From Arcanobacterium_A hippocoleae_A (GTDB lineage: Bacteria; Actinomycetota; Actinomycetes; Actinomycetales; Actinomycetaceae): a stretch of 64,000 bases of DNA. The notes beneath the pieces are model-generated. The model worked only from the letters and a program-made list of their open reading frames with translations. It did not search any database and was not told the DNA's origin. Shown here one piece after another: positions 53,655 to 60,790 of this stretch (the stretch's first letter is position 1; the number at the start of each line of letters is the position of its first letter). The stretch is taken from the NCBI GenBank assembly GCA_040360365.1, contig CP136412.1. The stretch is one strand, 5' to 3'. Position numbers and translations under genes: made by a program.

Positions 53655-53762
53655 GCTACCGAAGAACATAGCGAGTATCTACTCGACGACGGTACGCATA
53701 CGGCTGCGCAGGGAACCGTCGTGTTCGCAAATATCATTCAGCAAGCTCTTTGCGGTCGGTAA
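53655..53762 (+). pseudogene. Fragment resembling an SGNH/GDSL hydrolase C terminus
   Basis: The frame ending at 53762 reads EYLLDDGTHTAAQGTVVFAN then IIQQAL, which resembles the last block of SGNH hydrolases, where Asp-x-x-His closes the active site (DGTH). Upstream in frame there are stop codons. It is too short to assign securely. The stretch 53763-53854 shows nothing. Confidence 0.25.
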
Positions 53763-53854
53763 CGCCGCAATTTTGTGATACGGTGCGGTTATTCTCTCGC
53801 ACTGCATCATAAGGCATAGGTTAGTAGTTATCCGCAGTTTTGGTGTAACAATAC

Positions 53855-54120
53855 CTAGAGCATAAATCCACTGGATATTTTCGGTAGCTTAATACGTCCA
53901 TCCAGCGCATATCCACGCGAGTGTGGGGTGCATGCAATTTTCCCATCAACTAATAACTGGTTTCCCGGTAGATACTCGCGTACCTCAGTAATCTGCGAGT
54001 TTTCGGCGGCTTCGTCAACCTGCTTAAAAACAACTTTCCTATTGCTGTCCTACCGTCGCCCTGACGGCACCGACGTCATTTCGATTTCCACACTCGCGGA
54101 GTGACAAGCGTGCCCGTCAT
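53855..54120 (-). CDS. Hypothetical protein, phage-like (two frameshifts)
   Basis: The ATG at 54120 directly follows the TAA of the upstream 34-codon gene (no gap). It reads MTGTLVTPRVWKSKNDVGAV, then KVVFKQVDEAAENSQITEVR, and ends SRGYALDGRIKLPKISSGFM before a final Leu and TAG, about 89 residues after adding two bases near 54080 and 54030. Codon use and tight spacing look phage- or plasmid-like. I do not recognise the family. Confidence 0.45.
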
Positions 54121-54225
54121 TTAGTTGCGAGCATCGAAGAAATCGTCCTCAGGAAGATTTATAAATATGATGATTAAGCCAAGAATTATTGCAGCAAGTG
54201 CAAGATAGCTTTCTAATTTTTTCAT
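54121..54225 (-). CDS. 34-residue single-helix membrane peptide
   Basis: It starts MKKLESYLALAAIILGLIII and ends with an acidic tail (LPEDDFFDARN). One membrane helix, N-terminal lysines inside. Abutting stop/start with the next gene supports real translation. Resembles small phage membrane or holin-like peptides in layout only. Confidence 0.5.
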   Translation of the reverse strand: MKKLESYLALAAIILGLIIIFINLPEDDFFDARN

Positions 54226-54246
54226 GGTTTACTGTTGTACTTAGGC

Positions 54247-54284
54247 GGGGTTTCCCTTTATACTGTCGTCTAAAGGGATTCCCC
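54247..54284. terminator. Hairpin between two micro-genes
   Basis: Arms ggggtttccctttA and taaagggattcccc pair over 12 of 14 positions with a 10-base loop, just after the 39-residue peptide gene; on the plus side a T-rich tail follows. Confidence 0.6.
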
Positions 54285-54404
54285 TTAATATTTATTTCTT
54301 ATTTTTTCATCCTTGCTGGATTTTAGAACTTCAATTAGCTTTGCAGCTCCTGCTAATGCAGCTCCGAGTCCGGCAAGGATTTCTCCTAAGTAATCCAGAA
54401 TCAT
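54285..54404 (-). CDS. 39-residue amphipathic peptide starting inside a CRISPR repeat
   Basis: It reads MILDYLGEILAGLGAALAGA then AKLIEVLKSSKDEKIRNKY. The first 25 residues form a strong amphipathic or membrane helix, the tail is basic. The ATG lies in the last bases of the solitary CRISPR repeat at 54397-54425. No separate ribosome site is seen except the repeat's own gcgggg. It could be a holin-like or bacteriocin-like peptide; unknown. Confidence 0.45.
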   Translation of the reverse strand: MILDYLGEILAGLGAALAGAAKLIEVLKSSKDEKIRNKY

Positions 54405-54425
54405 CCCCGCATACGCAGGGCTTAC
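54397..54425 (-). repeat. Solitary type I-E CRISPR repeat (degenerate)
   Basis: 29 bases matching the array repeat at 56133 with a few changes (gtaagccctgcgtatgcggg as the first 20 on the minus strand). No second repeat at spacer distance. It is followed on the plus side at once by a recombinase C-terminal fragment. Confidence 0.75.
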
Positions 54426-54677
54426 GAATATTTATTTCCCGGCAATGACTACGGGCATTTATCTGCGGCTTATGTCGGGAAAAGGATTTCTAACCTACTT
54501 CCTGAGGGCGTGTCGCTGTACTCTTTAAGGCACCGCTTCGCCACATGTGTACATAACGCTACGGGCGATTTACTGCTTACTCAAAAACTGCTAGGACATT
54601 CATCGCCTTCTGCTACGCAGCTTTATGCGGCTATTGAGCAGGATCGGCTAAGAGAGACTGTTAATGCTGTCGATTAA
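54426..54677 (+). pseudogene. Tyrosine recombinase, C-terminal half only
   Basis: Begins directly after the CRISPR repeat and reads NDYGHLSAAYVGKRISNLLP, then LYSLRHRFATCVHNATGDLL with the HxxR catalytic box, and LLGHSSPSATQLYAAIEQDR with the nucleophile Tyr. The N-terminal half with the first catalytic Arg is absent. Similar to the fragment at 55439-55634 but not identical, so the two come from related elements. Confidence 0.8.
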
Positions 54678-54867
54678 CTCCATTTCCTACCCGTTCCGGG
54701 GCGGGCAGCTTGCCATGCGTCAATCGTGTCTTTTTCCAGCCTTTTGTACCGCGTCCAGCAAGCCCGATTACTACATCCGGCTCTGGTAGCTTGTATTTAT
54801 CTAAAGTGTCTACAGCCACCCCGATATATTTAGCAAAATCTGATCGAGAATAATAAGTGAGAGTCAT
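54674..54867 (-). CDS. Excisionase-like helix-turn-helix protein (one frameshift)
   Basis: It reads YYSRSDFAKYIGVAVDTLDK, YKLPEPDVVIG, then, with one A restored in a five-A run near 54720, GWKKDTIDAWQAARPGTGRK. This is the pattern of small AlpA/MerR-like actinobacterial phage or plasmid regulators (Pro-Glu-Pro-Asp loop followed by GW..DTIDAW). About 64 residues. Converges on the recombinase fragment, overlapping it by 4 bases; such proteins often direct excision. Confidence 0.65.
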
Positions 54868-54902
54868 TTACTTTTACTGTCTTTATGCTAAAGTTGTTTA
54901 GA

Positions 54903-54934
54903 GTGTTCCCCTAAGTTTTACCTTAGAGGAACAC
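54903..54934. terminator. Hairpin downstream of micro-gene
   Basis: Arms gtgttcccctaag and cttagaggaacac pair over 12 of 13 positions with a 6-base loop, 4 bases after the 29-residue peptide frame at 54938. Confidence 0.6.
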
Positions 54935-54937
54935 GGG

Positions 54938-55027
54938 TTATTTACTTTTTGCGGTTAGCTTGAAGTAAATAACGATTCCCGCTATTAGAATCAGCTATGC
55001 GATAGCTGGGTCTAATGCTAAAATCAC
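54938..55027 (-). CDS. Tiny membrane peptide frame with internal amber codon
   Basis: Behind an agagaggtg ribosome site, GTG 55027 reads MILALDPAIA, then TAG, then LILIAGIVIYFKLTAKSK and TAA. The second part is a clean membrane helix with a basic tail, so the frame looks like one peptide of 29 residues broken by a stop. Either a substitution has killed it, or the true start is later, or the stop is read through. No single-base addition removes the TAG neatly. Confidence 0.35.
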
Positions 55028-55086
55028 GGGTTTCACCTCTCTCTATTTAGTTTTCGCCGATCGGTTTAACCTTTCGACACGTATAG

Positions 55087-55132
55087 TAATACCCAAATAC
55101 CTTGGTGTTAATAATCTGGTATTTGGGTATTA
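55087..55132. repeat. Perfect 15-bp inverted repeat
   Basis: taatacccaaatacc at 55087-55101 is exactly mirrored by ggtatttgggtatta at 55118-55132, 16 bases apart, in an AT-rich non-coding stretch. It could be an operator, a terminator or a plasmid origin element; no T run follows on the minus side. Confidence 0.6.
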
Positions 55133-55184
55133 TTTATTATTTACACACTTTCCTACGTAAGTAATTCTAATTTTTAGTTACCTT

Positions 55185-55213
55185 GGGATTATCCCCGCAT
55201 ACGCGAGGCTTAC
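55185..55213 (-). repeat. Solitary type I-E CRISPR repeat (degenerate)
   Basis: 29 bases; on the minus strand it begins gtaagcctcgcgtatgcggg. Two or three changes from the array repeat. The following 196 bases up to the next repeat contain no known gene except the N-terminal piece of the 55317 frame. Confidence 0.7.
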
Positions 55214-55316
55214 TAATACAGAATGTTCTTTATTTAATTAGACTAGAGAGCACTTCACTATTCGTTAGACTCTTTTCCGTGTTTTATCGTCAAAATTCGA
55301 TTATATTATTTCAGTA

Positions 55317-55634
55317 TTGCGTTGGCTATCAGTGTTGATAGATCTTTGCGGGTTTGGTGTATATCGGTGCAGATTTCTCCGAGCTGATGGCCTTGAGACT
55401 TTGTTGATTGGGATCAGCCCCGCGTGTGCGGGGCTTACTATTATCTCTGAAATGCTGCCTGCCAGCGTGACAATGCACTCATTGCGCCACCGCTTCGCAA
55501 CCCGTGTATACAATTCAACACACGATATTTTAAGCACGCAACAGCTATTAGGACACGCCTCACCAGTTACTACGCAAAGATATGTGGCTTTAGCGGACTC
55601 TACGCTTCGAAAAATTGTTGAAATAGTCGCGTAA
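55317..55634 (+). pseudogene. Tyrosine recombinase fragment with a CRISPR repeat in its frame
   Basis: The open frame of 105 codons reads through the repeat at 55410-55438. After the repeat it is clearly recombinase: MHSLRHRFATRVYNSTHDIL with HxxR and QLLGHASPVTTQRYVALADS with the nucleophile Tyr. Before the repeat (SVLIDLCGFGVYRCRFLRAD) it vaguely resembles the first catalytic-arginine region. The middle of a normal enzyme is missing, so it cannot be active as printed. Confidence 0.7.
55410..55438 (-). repeat. Solitary type I-E CRISPR repeat (degenerate)
   Basis: 29 bases; on the minus strand gtaagccccgcacacgcggg starts it. It keeps the palindromic stem with compensating changes. It lies inside the open frame at 55317-55634. 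Confidence 0.75.
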
Positions 55635-55799
55635 AACTGCTTTCAGCTTAATTTGGCAAGCGGACAAGCCAAACAGAGCAGTAGCGAAAAGCATAATAGT
55701 GAAAATGTTTGGTGATGCAACGCAAACGACGCCGAGTGAAGCAGAAATGCATATCATAGTGTTTCTGAGTTTAAACAAGGTTATAAGTTTACGTTGCAT
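55590..55799 (-). CDS. Possible small membrane protein
   Basis: 69 codons, with two hydrophobic stretches (MICISASLGVVCVASPNIFT and IMLFATALFGLSACQIKL). Its start lies inside the last codons of the next upstream gene, and its end overlaps the recombinase fragment. Pairing a coiled-coil membrane protein with a small membrane protein recalls phage lysis cassettes, but I cannot name it. May be a chance frame. Confidence 0.35.
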   Translation of the reverse strand: MQRKLITLFKLRNTMICISASLGVVCVASPNIFTIMLFATALFGLSACQIKLKAVLRDYFNNFSKRRVR

Positions 55800-56079
55800 A
55801 TTCCCATTGTCTCACACATTTTTTCGATGGTACGGATTCGAGCTTCAAGAGTTTTCTGGGTGTCAGCCAAAATTTCGTGCGTCAGAGAAGCCTCATGAGA
55901 CAAAAGCTCAATTTGCGTCTGCTGTGATTGCTGAGACTTCTCAATACGCGAAATCTGATCTTTAATCGATGAGCCGTGATTAGCCTGAAGCTGCCTAGTA
56001 TCTTTCTTTAGATTGAAGAAACCAAAAATCGCGGTAATAAATGCAGCCAGCCCTGATAACCCTCCAAGAGCGGGATCAT
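55781..56079 (-). CDS. Membrane-anchored coiled-coil protein, phage-type, starting in a CRISPR repeat (one frameshift)
   Basis: With one G added near 56062 the frame reads MIPLLEGLSGLAAFITAIFG, then a polar coiled coil (SIKDQISRIEKSQQSQQTQI, SHEASLTHEILADTQKTLEA) and ends TIEKMCETMGICNVNL, 99 residues. One N-terminal membrane helix followed by a coiled coil is the DUF2746-like pattern of actinophage genes near the lysis cassette. The ATG lies inside repeat 1 of the array (56072-56100). Confidence 0.5.
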
Positions 56080-56161
56080 CCCCGCATGCTCGGGGCTTAC
56101 GTCAAAGATGATAAAACTCTTCGCCCGGTATGGGGATCATCCCCGCATGCGCGGGGCTTAC
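56072..56161 (-). CRISPR. Minimal type I-E CRISPR array: two repeats, one spacer
   Basis: Two 29-base repeats (56072-56100 and 56133-56161, differing at one base) flank a 32-base spacer at 56101-56132. On the minus strand the repeat starts gtaagccccgcgcatgcggg and contains the short palindrome of I-E repeats. Repeat and spacer lengths are exactly those of subtype I-E, which agrees with the neighbouring cas3 and casA. No leader can be told apart. The array lies downstream of the cas genes in the same orientation. Confidence 0.88.
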
Positions 56162-56214
56162 AAAACTATGAGAATTTTCGTGCCGCGTTCCCGGTTTGCG
56201 GTTCGGGGGGGACT

Positions 56215-56602
56215 ATGTACCGGTTGAAGGTGGTAGAGTTGTCAGAAACAAAATTATTCCTAATTGGCGAGAATGGGGTGGCACTAATGGGGCGTATGTT
56301 AGAACTTGAAGACAGGCTGCATGGTTTTTTACCATTCGAAAAAGGTTTTTTCATGAAGTGGGGGCAAAACTTTCCGATGACGCCCAAGTTTTTTAGGCGG
56401 CGACCTTTTCGAGGGTGATATTTGGATGTTTATTGATGACTGTCTGCAGTTCGCGCTCCTTGAAGATGTCCCTATCCCAGACGATTTACTTGACGAAACC
56501 TATAGCGAGGTTAGCATCGCCTGGGATCCAGATATCCAGGAACGCACACTTAACTGGATTGCGAAACACCGCGCAAAAACGCTTCCACAAAATAGTGATT
56601 AA
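56215..56602 (+). CDS. Hypothetical acidic protein between array and cas genes (frameshifted)
   Basis: Plus-strand frame ending at TAA 56600-56602. The last 70 residues are the best supported: GGDLFEGDIWMFIDDCLQFA, LLEDVPIPDDLLDETYSEVS and IAWDPDIQERTLNWIAKHRA. Upstream the frame is ambiguous; adding one T at a six-T run near 56390 joins it to residues such as KLSDDAQVFLGG. The 5' limit given is tentative. It points against the cas operon and replaces the expected rest of casA. I do not recognise it. Confidence 0.4.
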
Positions 56603-57196
56603 ACCAGATTCTTTCCCGCTGCTTATGTGGCGGGATTTTTCCATCGACAAAAAGATTGCTATGCAGACCACCTACATCAAATTGTTGAACATAGATAAGC
56701 CATCTAGCTGCTTCTGCCCAAGAAATTATTGTATCTTCCTCAATTTTTCGAGACACGAAAAACTGATGTCCACTGGGAATATCACCAATAATTACCGATA
56801 CAGATTTAGTTTCGTTTTTAGCCGTATGTAAATCAGCAACCTGATAAAACGGATACTCTGGATGGCGCAAGTCGAATCGGTCATGCATTGCTGCTAGATA
56901 CTCACGTACATCACTGCATACCATTTCCGGATCGTGATAGCACTCAAACCAGTCCGCTTTAGTTTCAATATCAAGTGCACGATAAAAGATCGCAAGGATC
57001 GTCCGAAATACTGCAAAATCTTGGGTAGGAAGCTCTCCTGCAATCTGCGCAATATTCTGCATTTGATCGAGAAGCTGCAGCAACGAAACTTCTCCAGTAT
57101 TTCCGTCAAGATACCCATAATCCATGGCTCATCTATTAAATTAAAAGACGCAGACGCTGTGCTAGACGCACCAGACCCGCCATCTTTAGCAATCAT
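56550..57196 (-). pseudogene. casA: Truncated Cascade large subunit CasA/Cse1
   Basis: The start overlaps the cas3 stop by 11 bases. It reads SASFNLIDEPW, then with one base restored near 57127 YGYLDGNTGEVSLLQLLDQM, followed by HPEYPFYQVADL and GDIPSGHQFFVSRKIEEDTI and AARWLIYVQQFDVGGLHSN. These are the N-terminal landmarks of Cse1. The frame stops after about 215 residues, where the family runs to about 500, and its end overlaps the opposite-strand gene finishing at 56602. The Cascade complex cannot be built from this copy. Confidence 0.8.
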
Positions 57197-60100
57197 TGCG
57201 TACCTCCATCAGACCCAGCTCTCTCGAATATCGAAGTGTACATCCCTGTACAATCGTCTCACCGTGTACCAGCGGAAGCACAAGCTGCCCATACACCGGC
57301 GTATGGTAATCCCAGCTTGGATGTAGGAGTTCTAACTCTTCCACCGTCCTTTCAAAAGTACCATGATTTGTGAATTTTGCAGGGAGACGCACAATCGAAT
57401 CCATCAATGCCTGCGCCTGTGCAAACGACGGATTACTATCCGTCGGTATCTCACGCGGGATATCTGGTGAAACACCAGCTACGAGCCGCCACGTAGCCAT
57501 ATTTTCAGCGTCATCAGCATCTACTAAAATGACTTCCAAAGTATCTTCCCCTTCCCGCACACCTGCTCTAATCAGCGAATCTTCATCGCCGTCAATATGC
57601 CCCTGCACCCAGCCATCTAGTGACGCTACTGCATATTCATTTCCAGCAGGTTTGGGACGATCTAAACAAAATGTTTCTGCATTCTTTTCAGATTTCCTAC
57701 GTTTTTCAATAAACTTATTTTTCGCCACAGCGTATTTCTGCCCCCATTCACTTGGCAGATTCTGTTCTTCTTTCTCGCTATACACAAAAGACATCAGCGG
57801 ACGCACATCATCAGGAAGCCGCAGGGTTTTACCGCCGCCAATATAAGATTGCAGCGCGAAAGCTGTCCGCAATAGCAAGACTTCTCCATACACAGCTGCT
57901 GAACCGCGTTCCACATTCGGCTCTTCCCCGGTTTGCGGCATTTCAGCGATCCAGCATATTGGATTTTCCAAACCAACAGGTCTTACGCGCCCTAAATGCC
58001 GATGCACTCGCCCTGCACGCTGCAGTAAAACATCAATCGGAGCAAGATCCGATATGAGCAGATCAAAATCAATATCTAAGCTCTGCTCCACTACTTGCGT
58101 GGCGACAACAATTTTTCTTCCAGAACGCCGCCCTTCCCGAGCATCCTTTCCAAAATTATCAAGCAGCCACTGATCATTTTCTGTACGGTGAGCACCAATA
58201 AATCGCGCATGCATCAACACTACGTCGTCCCCAAAAATCTCCTGAAGCTGCACGTATGTTTCCTGAGCACGTTTCACAGTGTTCCGCACGACGAGCGCGC
58301 ATCCGCCGTCGCGTAATTTCTCTGTAAGAAAATGATTAATTGAATCATCAAGCTGGCGCACATAAACACTTCTATTTTGTGTAGATTCCACGTGCTCAGT
58401 AGAAATACCATGAGCAGTCGCCACACTAAGAGCAGGATAAGGTTCCTGCTCTTGTGGATCAATGACGAAATCAGAAACAAGATTAGCGTCTTGCTTTTTC
58501 CACTTTTTTCCTCGTTCTTTACGTGAAAGCTTCGGGCGAGCATAGTTCCGCCCGCACTGGTAGGCATGAAGCAGTTCCTTACGAGAAGCATCATCGAGAG
58601 TAGCCGACAAAGCTATCACACTCACACCATATGCTCCCAGCCATTCAATAGCGCGATAAAGATACTGATTCATAAAAACATCGCAGGCGTGAACCTCATC
58701 AATAATCACGATTTTTCTGCTCGCCCCAAAATGGCGCAATGCTAAATGCCTACTTTTTAACGCCACCATCAGCAGCTGATCGATCGTACTTACAACAAAA
58801 TCAGCCATTAATGCTTTCTTCCCAGATTCCCAGGGATGGACGGAGATACGGCTCCGCAATTTTTTATTTTGCCTATCTGAGTGTTCTAAATGAGCTGGTA
58901 CTTCATCTCGCCCCACATCGCACGATCTGTTTGGCAGCGGAAGAAAATGAGCAGCTTGCCGATATGCTGTCCTTTCTATGTGCTGTTGCAGATCATTCAG
59001 ATCAGCATCAACCTGCGTGCTGGGATTAATCGAAAATTTCTTATTCCGCAGCGCATAACCACGCCGTTTCAAGCGCTGCACTTGATCACTGAGATTTGCC
59101 CGACCATGCAATAGCTGTACAGAAAAATCACTGGTTCCGTCATCGTTCTTTTCCATCGCAGCAATCCACGTAAGCAAGCGGTTAAACATCGCATTTGCTG
59201 TAGTCTGCGTAGGAAGAGTAATCCATACGCCTGAGGCTCCTTGCCGCGCAGCCAGAATATGAGCAGCCAAAAGAGCTGCTTCCGTTTTTCCAGATCCCAT
59301 AACGTCTTCCACAAGCAAAAGAGCGGGCTCATCTGCCGTATTAAGCGCCTCCTGGAAAGCAGCTCTTTGCATTGGGCGGGCAGAAGCTTCTGGCGGTAAA
59401 GAAAAATCAGCACGAAGCTGGGCATCAACGTCTGCATCAGAATCCACTTCATGCGGGCGCCACGGAATCGGTAAGTCGATCAATGCCCATGCGGAACTAA
59501 GCCGCTCACGGAAATATACTTCATCGCGGTAGCCCAGATCTTTGCGTGATATAAGCGGGAAATAATCGGTATTAGAAGCAATCCAGTCTGCTGTGATCAC
59601 GATTCCAGAAAGTAAAGCAAGCACTGGCTGAGAAAAATCTACAGTACCCCAATGATTAAAATATGGTTTTGCTCCCGATATACGTATACACCAGGAAAGT
59701 AATTCTTCTCGGGCTGCTTCCCATTGGTCTTGACCAAGCTCATGTGCACGAGAAGAAGCATCGCTAACATCTTTTGCGGTCGGCGGTATGCCATGATGTG
59801 CACCAATCACAGAAGCCAAAGACTTAGCTGCACCCTTACTCCACCCCATATCCTGAACGAGCTTTTTAAAGATTACTTCTCCTGCAAGCGCATGCGGAAG
59901 CTGTTTTCGTGATTCTGCCGTCATGCCGGAAAATGTGAAACCGTAATTTTCCATGCGTAAGGCAAGATCATCTACTTGAATCGCGAATGCTGGAGTCAAC
60001 TTTCCAAGATCATGCACGGCACATACGAACGAGACTAAAGCTGCTATTTCAGCTTCGCATTCATTAGCACACCTATAGCCAATGCCGCGCGCAAGCATTT

Positions 60101-60313
60101 CTTTTTGCCTGGGTGCGAGCCACTTTTGCGTAAGCATTCTCCCTACGCCCGCGCTATCGGCACAGTGATAAAAAGCGGCAGCCACTTAGGATCCGAGTCA
60201 CTGTCGTCAGCAATTCCATACCGCTCATAAGGGCTTTTTGCCCAGGCGATGCGGGCGGCTTCGGAAAGAGTAACCGCGTGATTTTGTGAGGACTTGAACG
60301 GACGGTCTTTCAT
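57186..60313 (-). CDS. cas3: CRISPR-associated helicase-nuclease Cas3 (one frameshift)
   Basis: Degrades DNA recognised by Cascade. The N-terminal HD nuclease has VHDLGKLTPAFAIQV and VIGAHHGIPP. The helicase has Walker A EDVMGSGKTEAALLAAHILA, Walker B IIDEVHACDVFMNQ, ALSATLDDAS, VVEQSLDIDFDLLISDLAPI and QRAGRVHRHLGR. One T is missing in a five-T run near 60165; adding it joins WLPLF to YHCADSAGVGRMLTQ and moves the start to ATG 60313 (MKDRPFKSSQNHAVTLSEAA). About 1042 residues. All key motifs are intact, unlike the rest of the system. Confidence 0.93.
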
Positions 60314-60387
60314 GCATAACAGCCTAACAAACAACATAAATGAAAACTTGAAATATAAGATCTGTAAACTGCAAGGGCGGTCTAGCA

Positions 60388-60553
60388 TACGTAACTGGCG
60401 GCAAAGCGGTTGCGAGTCCACGTAACTGGCGGCGAAGTGAGCGGTTTTGTTTTCCGACGGCTCCCCATTGTTCTTACAAGCTTGTGACCATTATGAATGT
60501 AAGCTCTCCCGACGGTGAAAATCCCAGCTCGAGTTCTTGCCATCAGTTGCGTA
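60388..60553 (-). repeat. Insertion-element-like relic with inverted ends
   Basis: tacgtaactggcggc occurs at 60388 and, from its second base, at 60420 (31 bases apart), and a mirrored variant gccatcagttgcgta stands at 60539-60553. Between them, on the minus strand, a frame starts MARTRAGIFTVGRAYIHNGH and resembles the frame at 51904. Together these look like the ends and a decayed gene of one element. No transposase domain is recognisable. Around it, 60314-60387 and 60554-60650 hold nothing else I can name. Confidence 0.4.
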
Positions 60554-60655
60554 ATAAAATGGCTGCCGCATATCCCGCACATGAACGACGTATAACTCTC
60601 AGGCAAATAAAAGCACAGCCCGCACGAACAGAAATACGAAGAGCCTATTATGCCG

Positions 60656-60700
60656 ACGGGGACTGACACTAGTGAAAATACACTTAGTGCCAGTCCCCGT
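60656..60700 (-). terminator. Terminator downstream of the surface hydrolase gene
   Basis: Arms acggggactgacacta and tagtgccagtccccgt pair with one mismatch, about 90 bases after the stop at 60791. Confidence 0.7.
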
Positions 60701-60790
60701 TTGGTTTCCGTGCAAAAGCACTTTATAGCCACGATACGCGAACCGCTGGCTGGCGGTGCCGACGGATTCATACGTATCCAGCAGCCTTAA

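Noticed and set aside
53504..53737. Minus-strand frame of 77 codons
   Set aside because: It is a shadow of the plus-strand hydrolase-like fragment and has an unusual Cys/Ser composition.
53855..55027. Phage-wide TAG stop-codon recoding
   Set aside because: The TAG at 54050 disappears when two missing bases are restored; only one amber codon remains unexplained, which is too little.
54397..55438. One long CRISPR array with ordinary spacers
   Set aside because: Gaps of 196 to 759 bases and recombinase-coding content rule out normal spacers.
60382..60771. Minus-strand frame of 129 codons as a complete gene
   Set aside because: It reads through a terminator hairpin and the repeat ends, and only its central part resembles the 51.9 kb frame.
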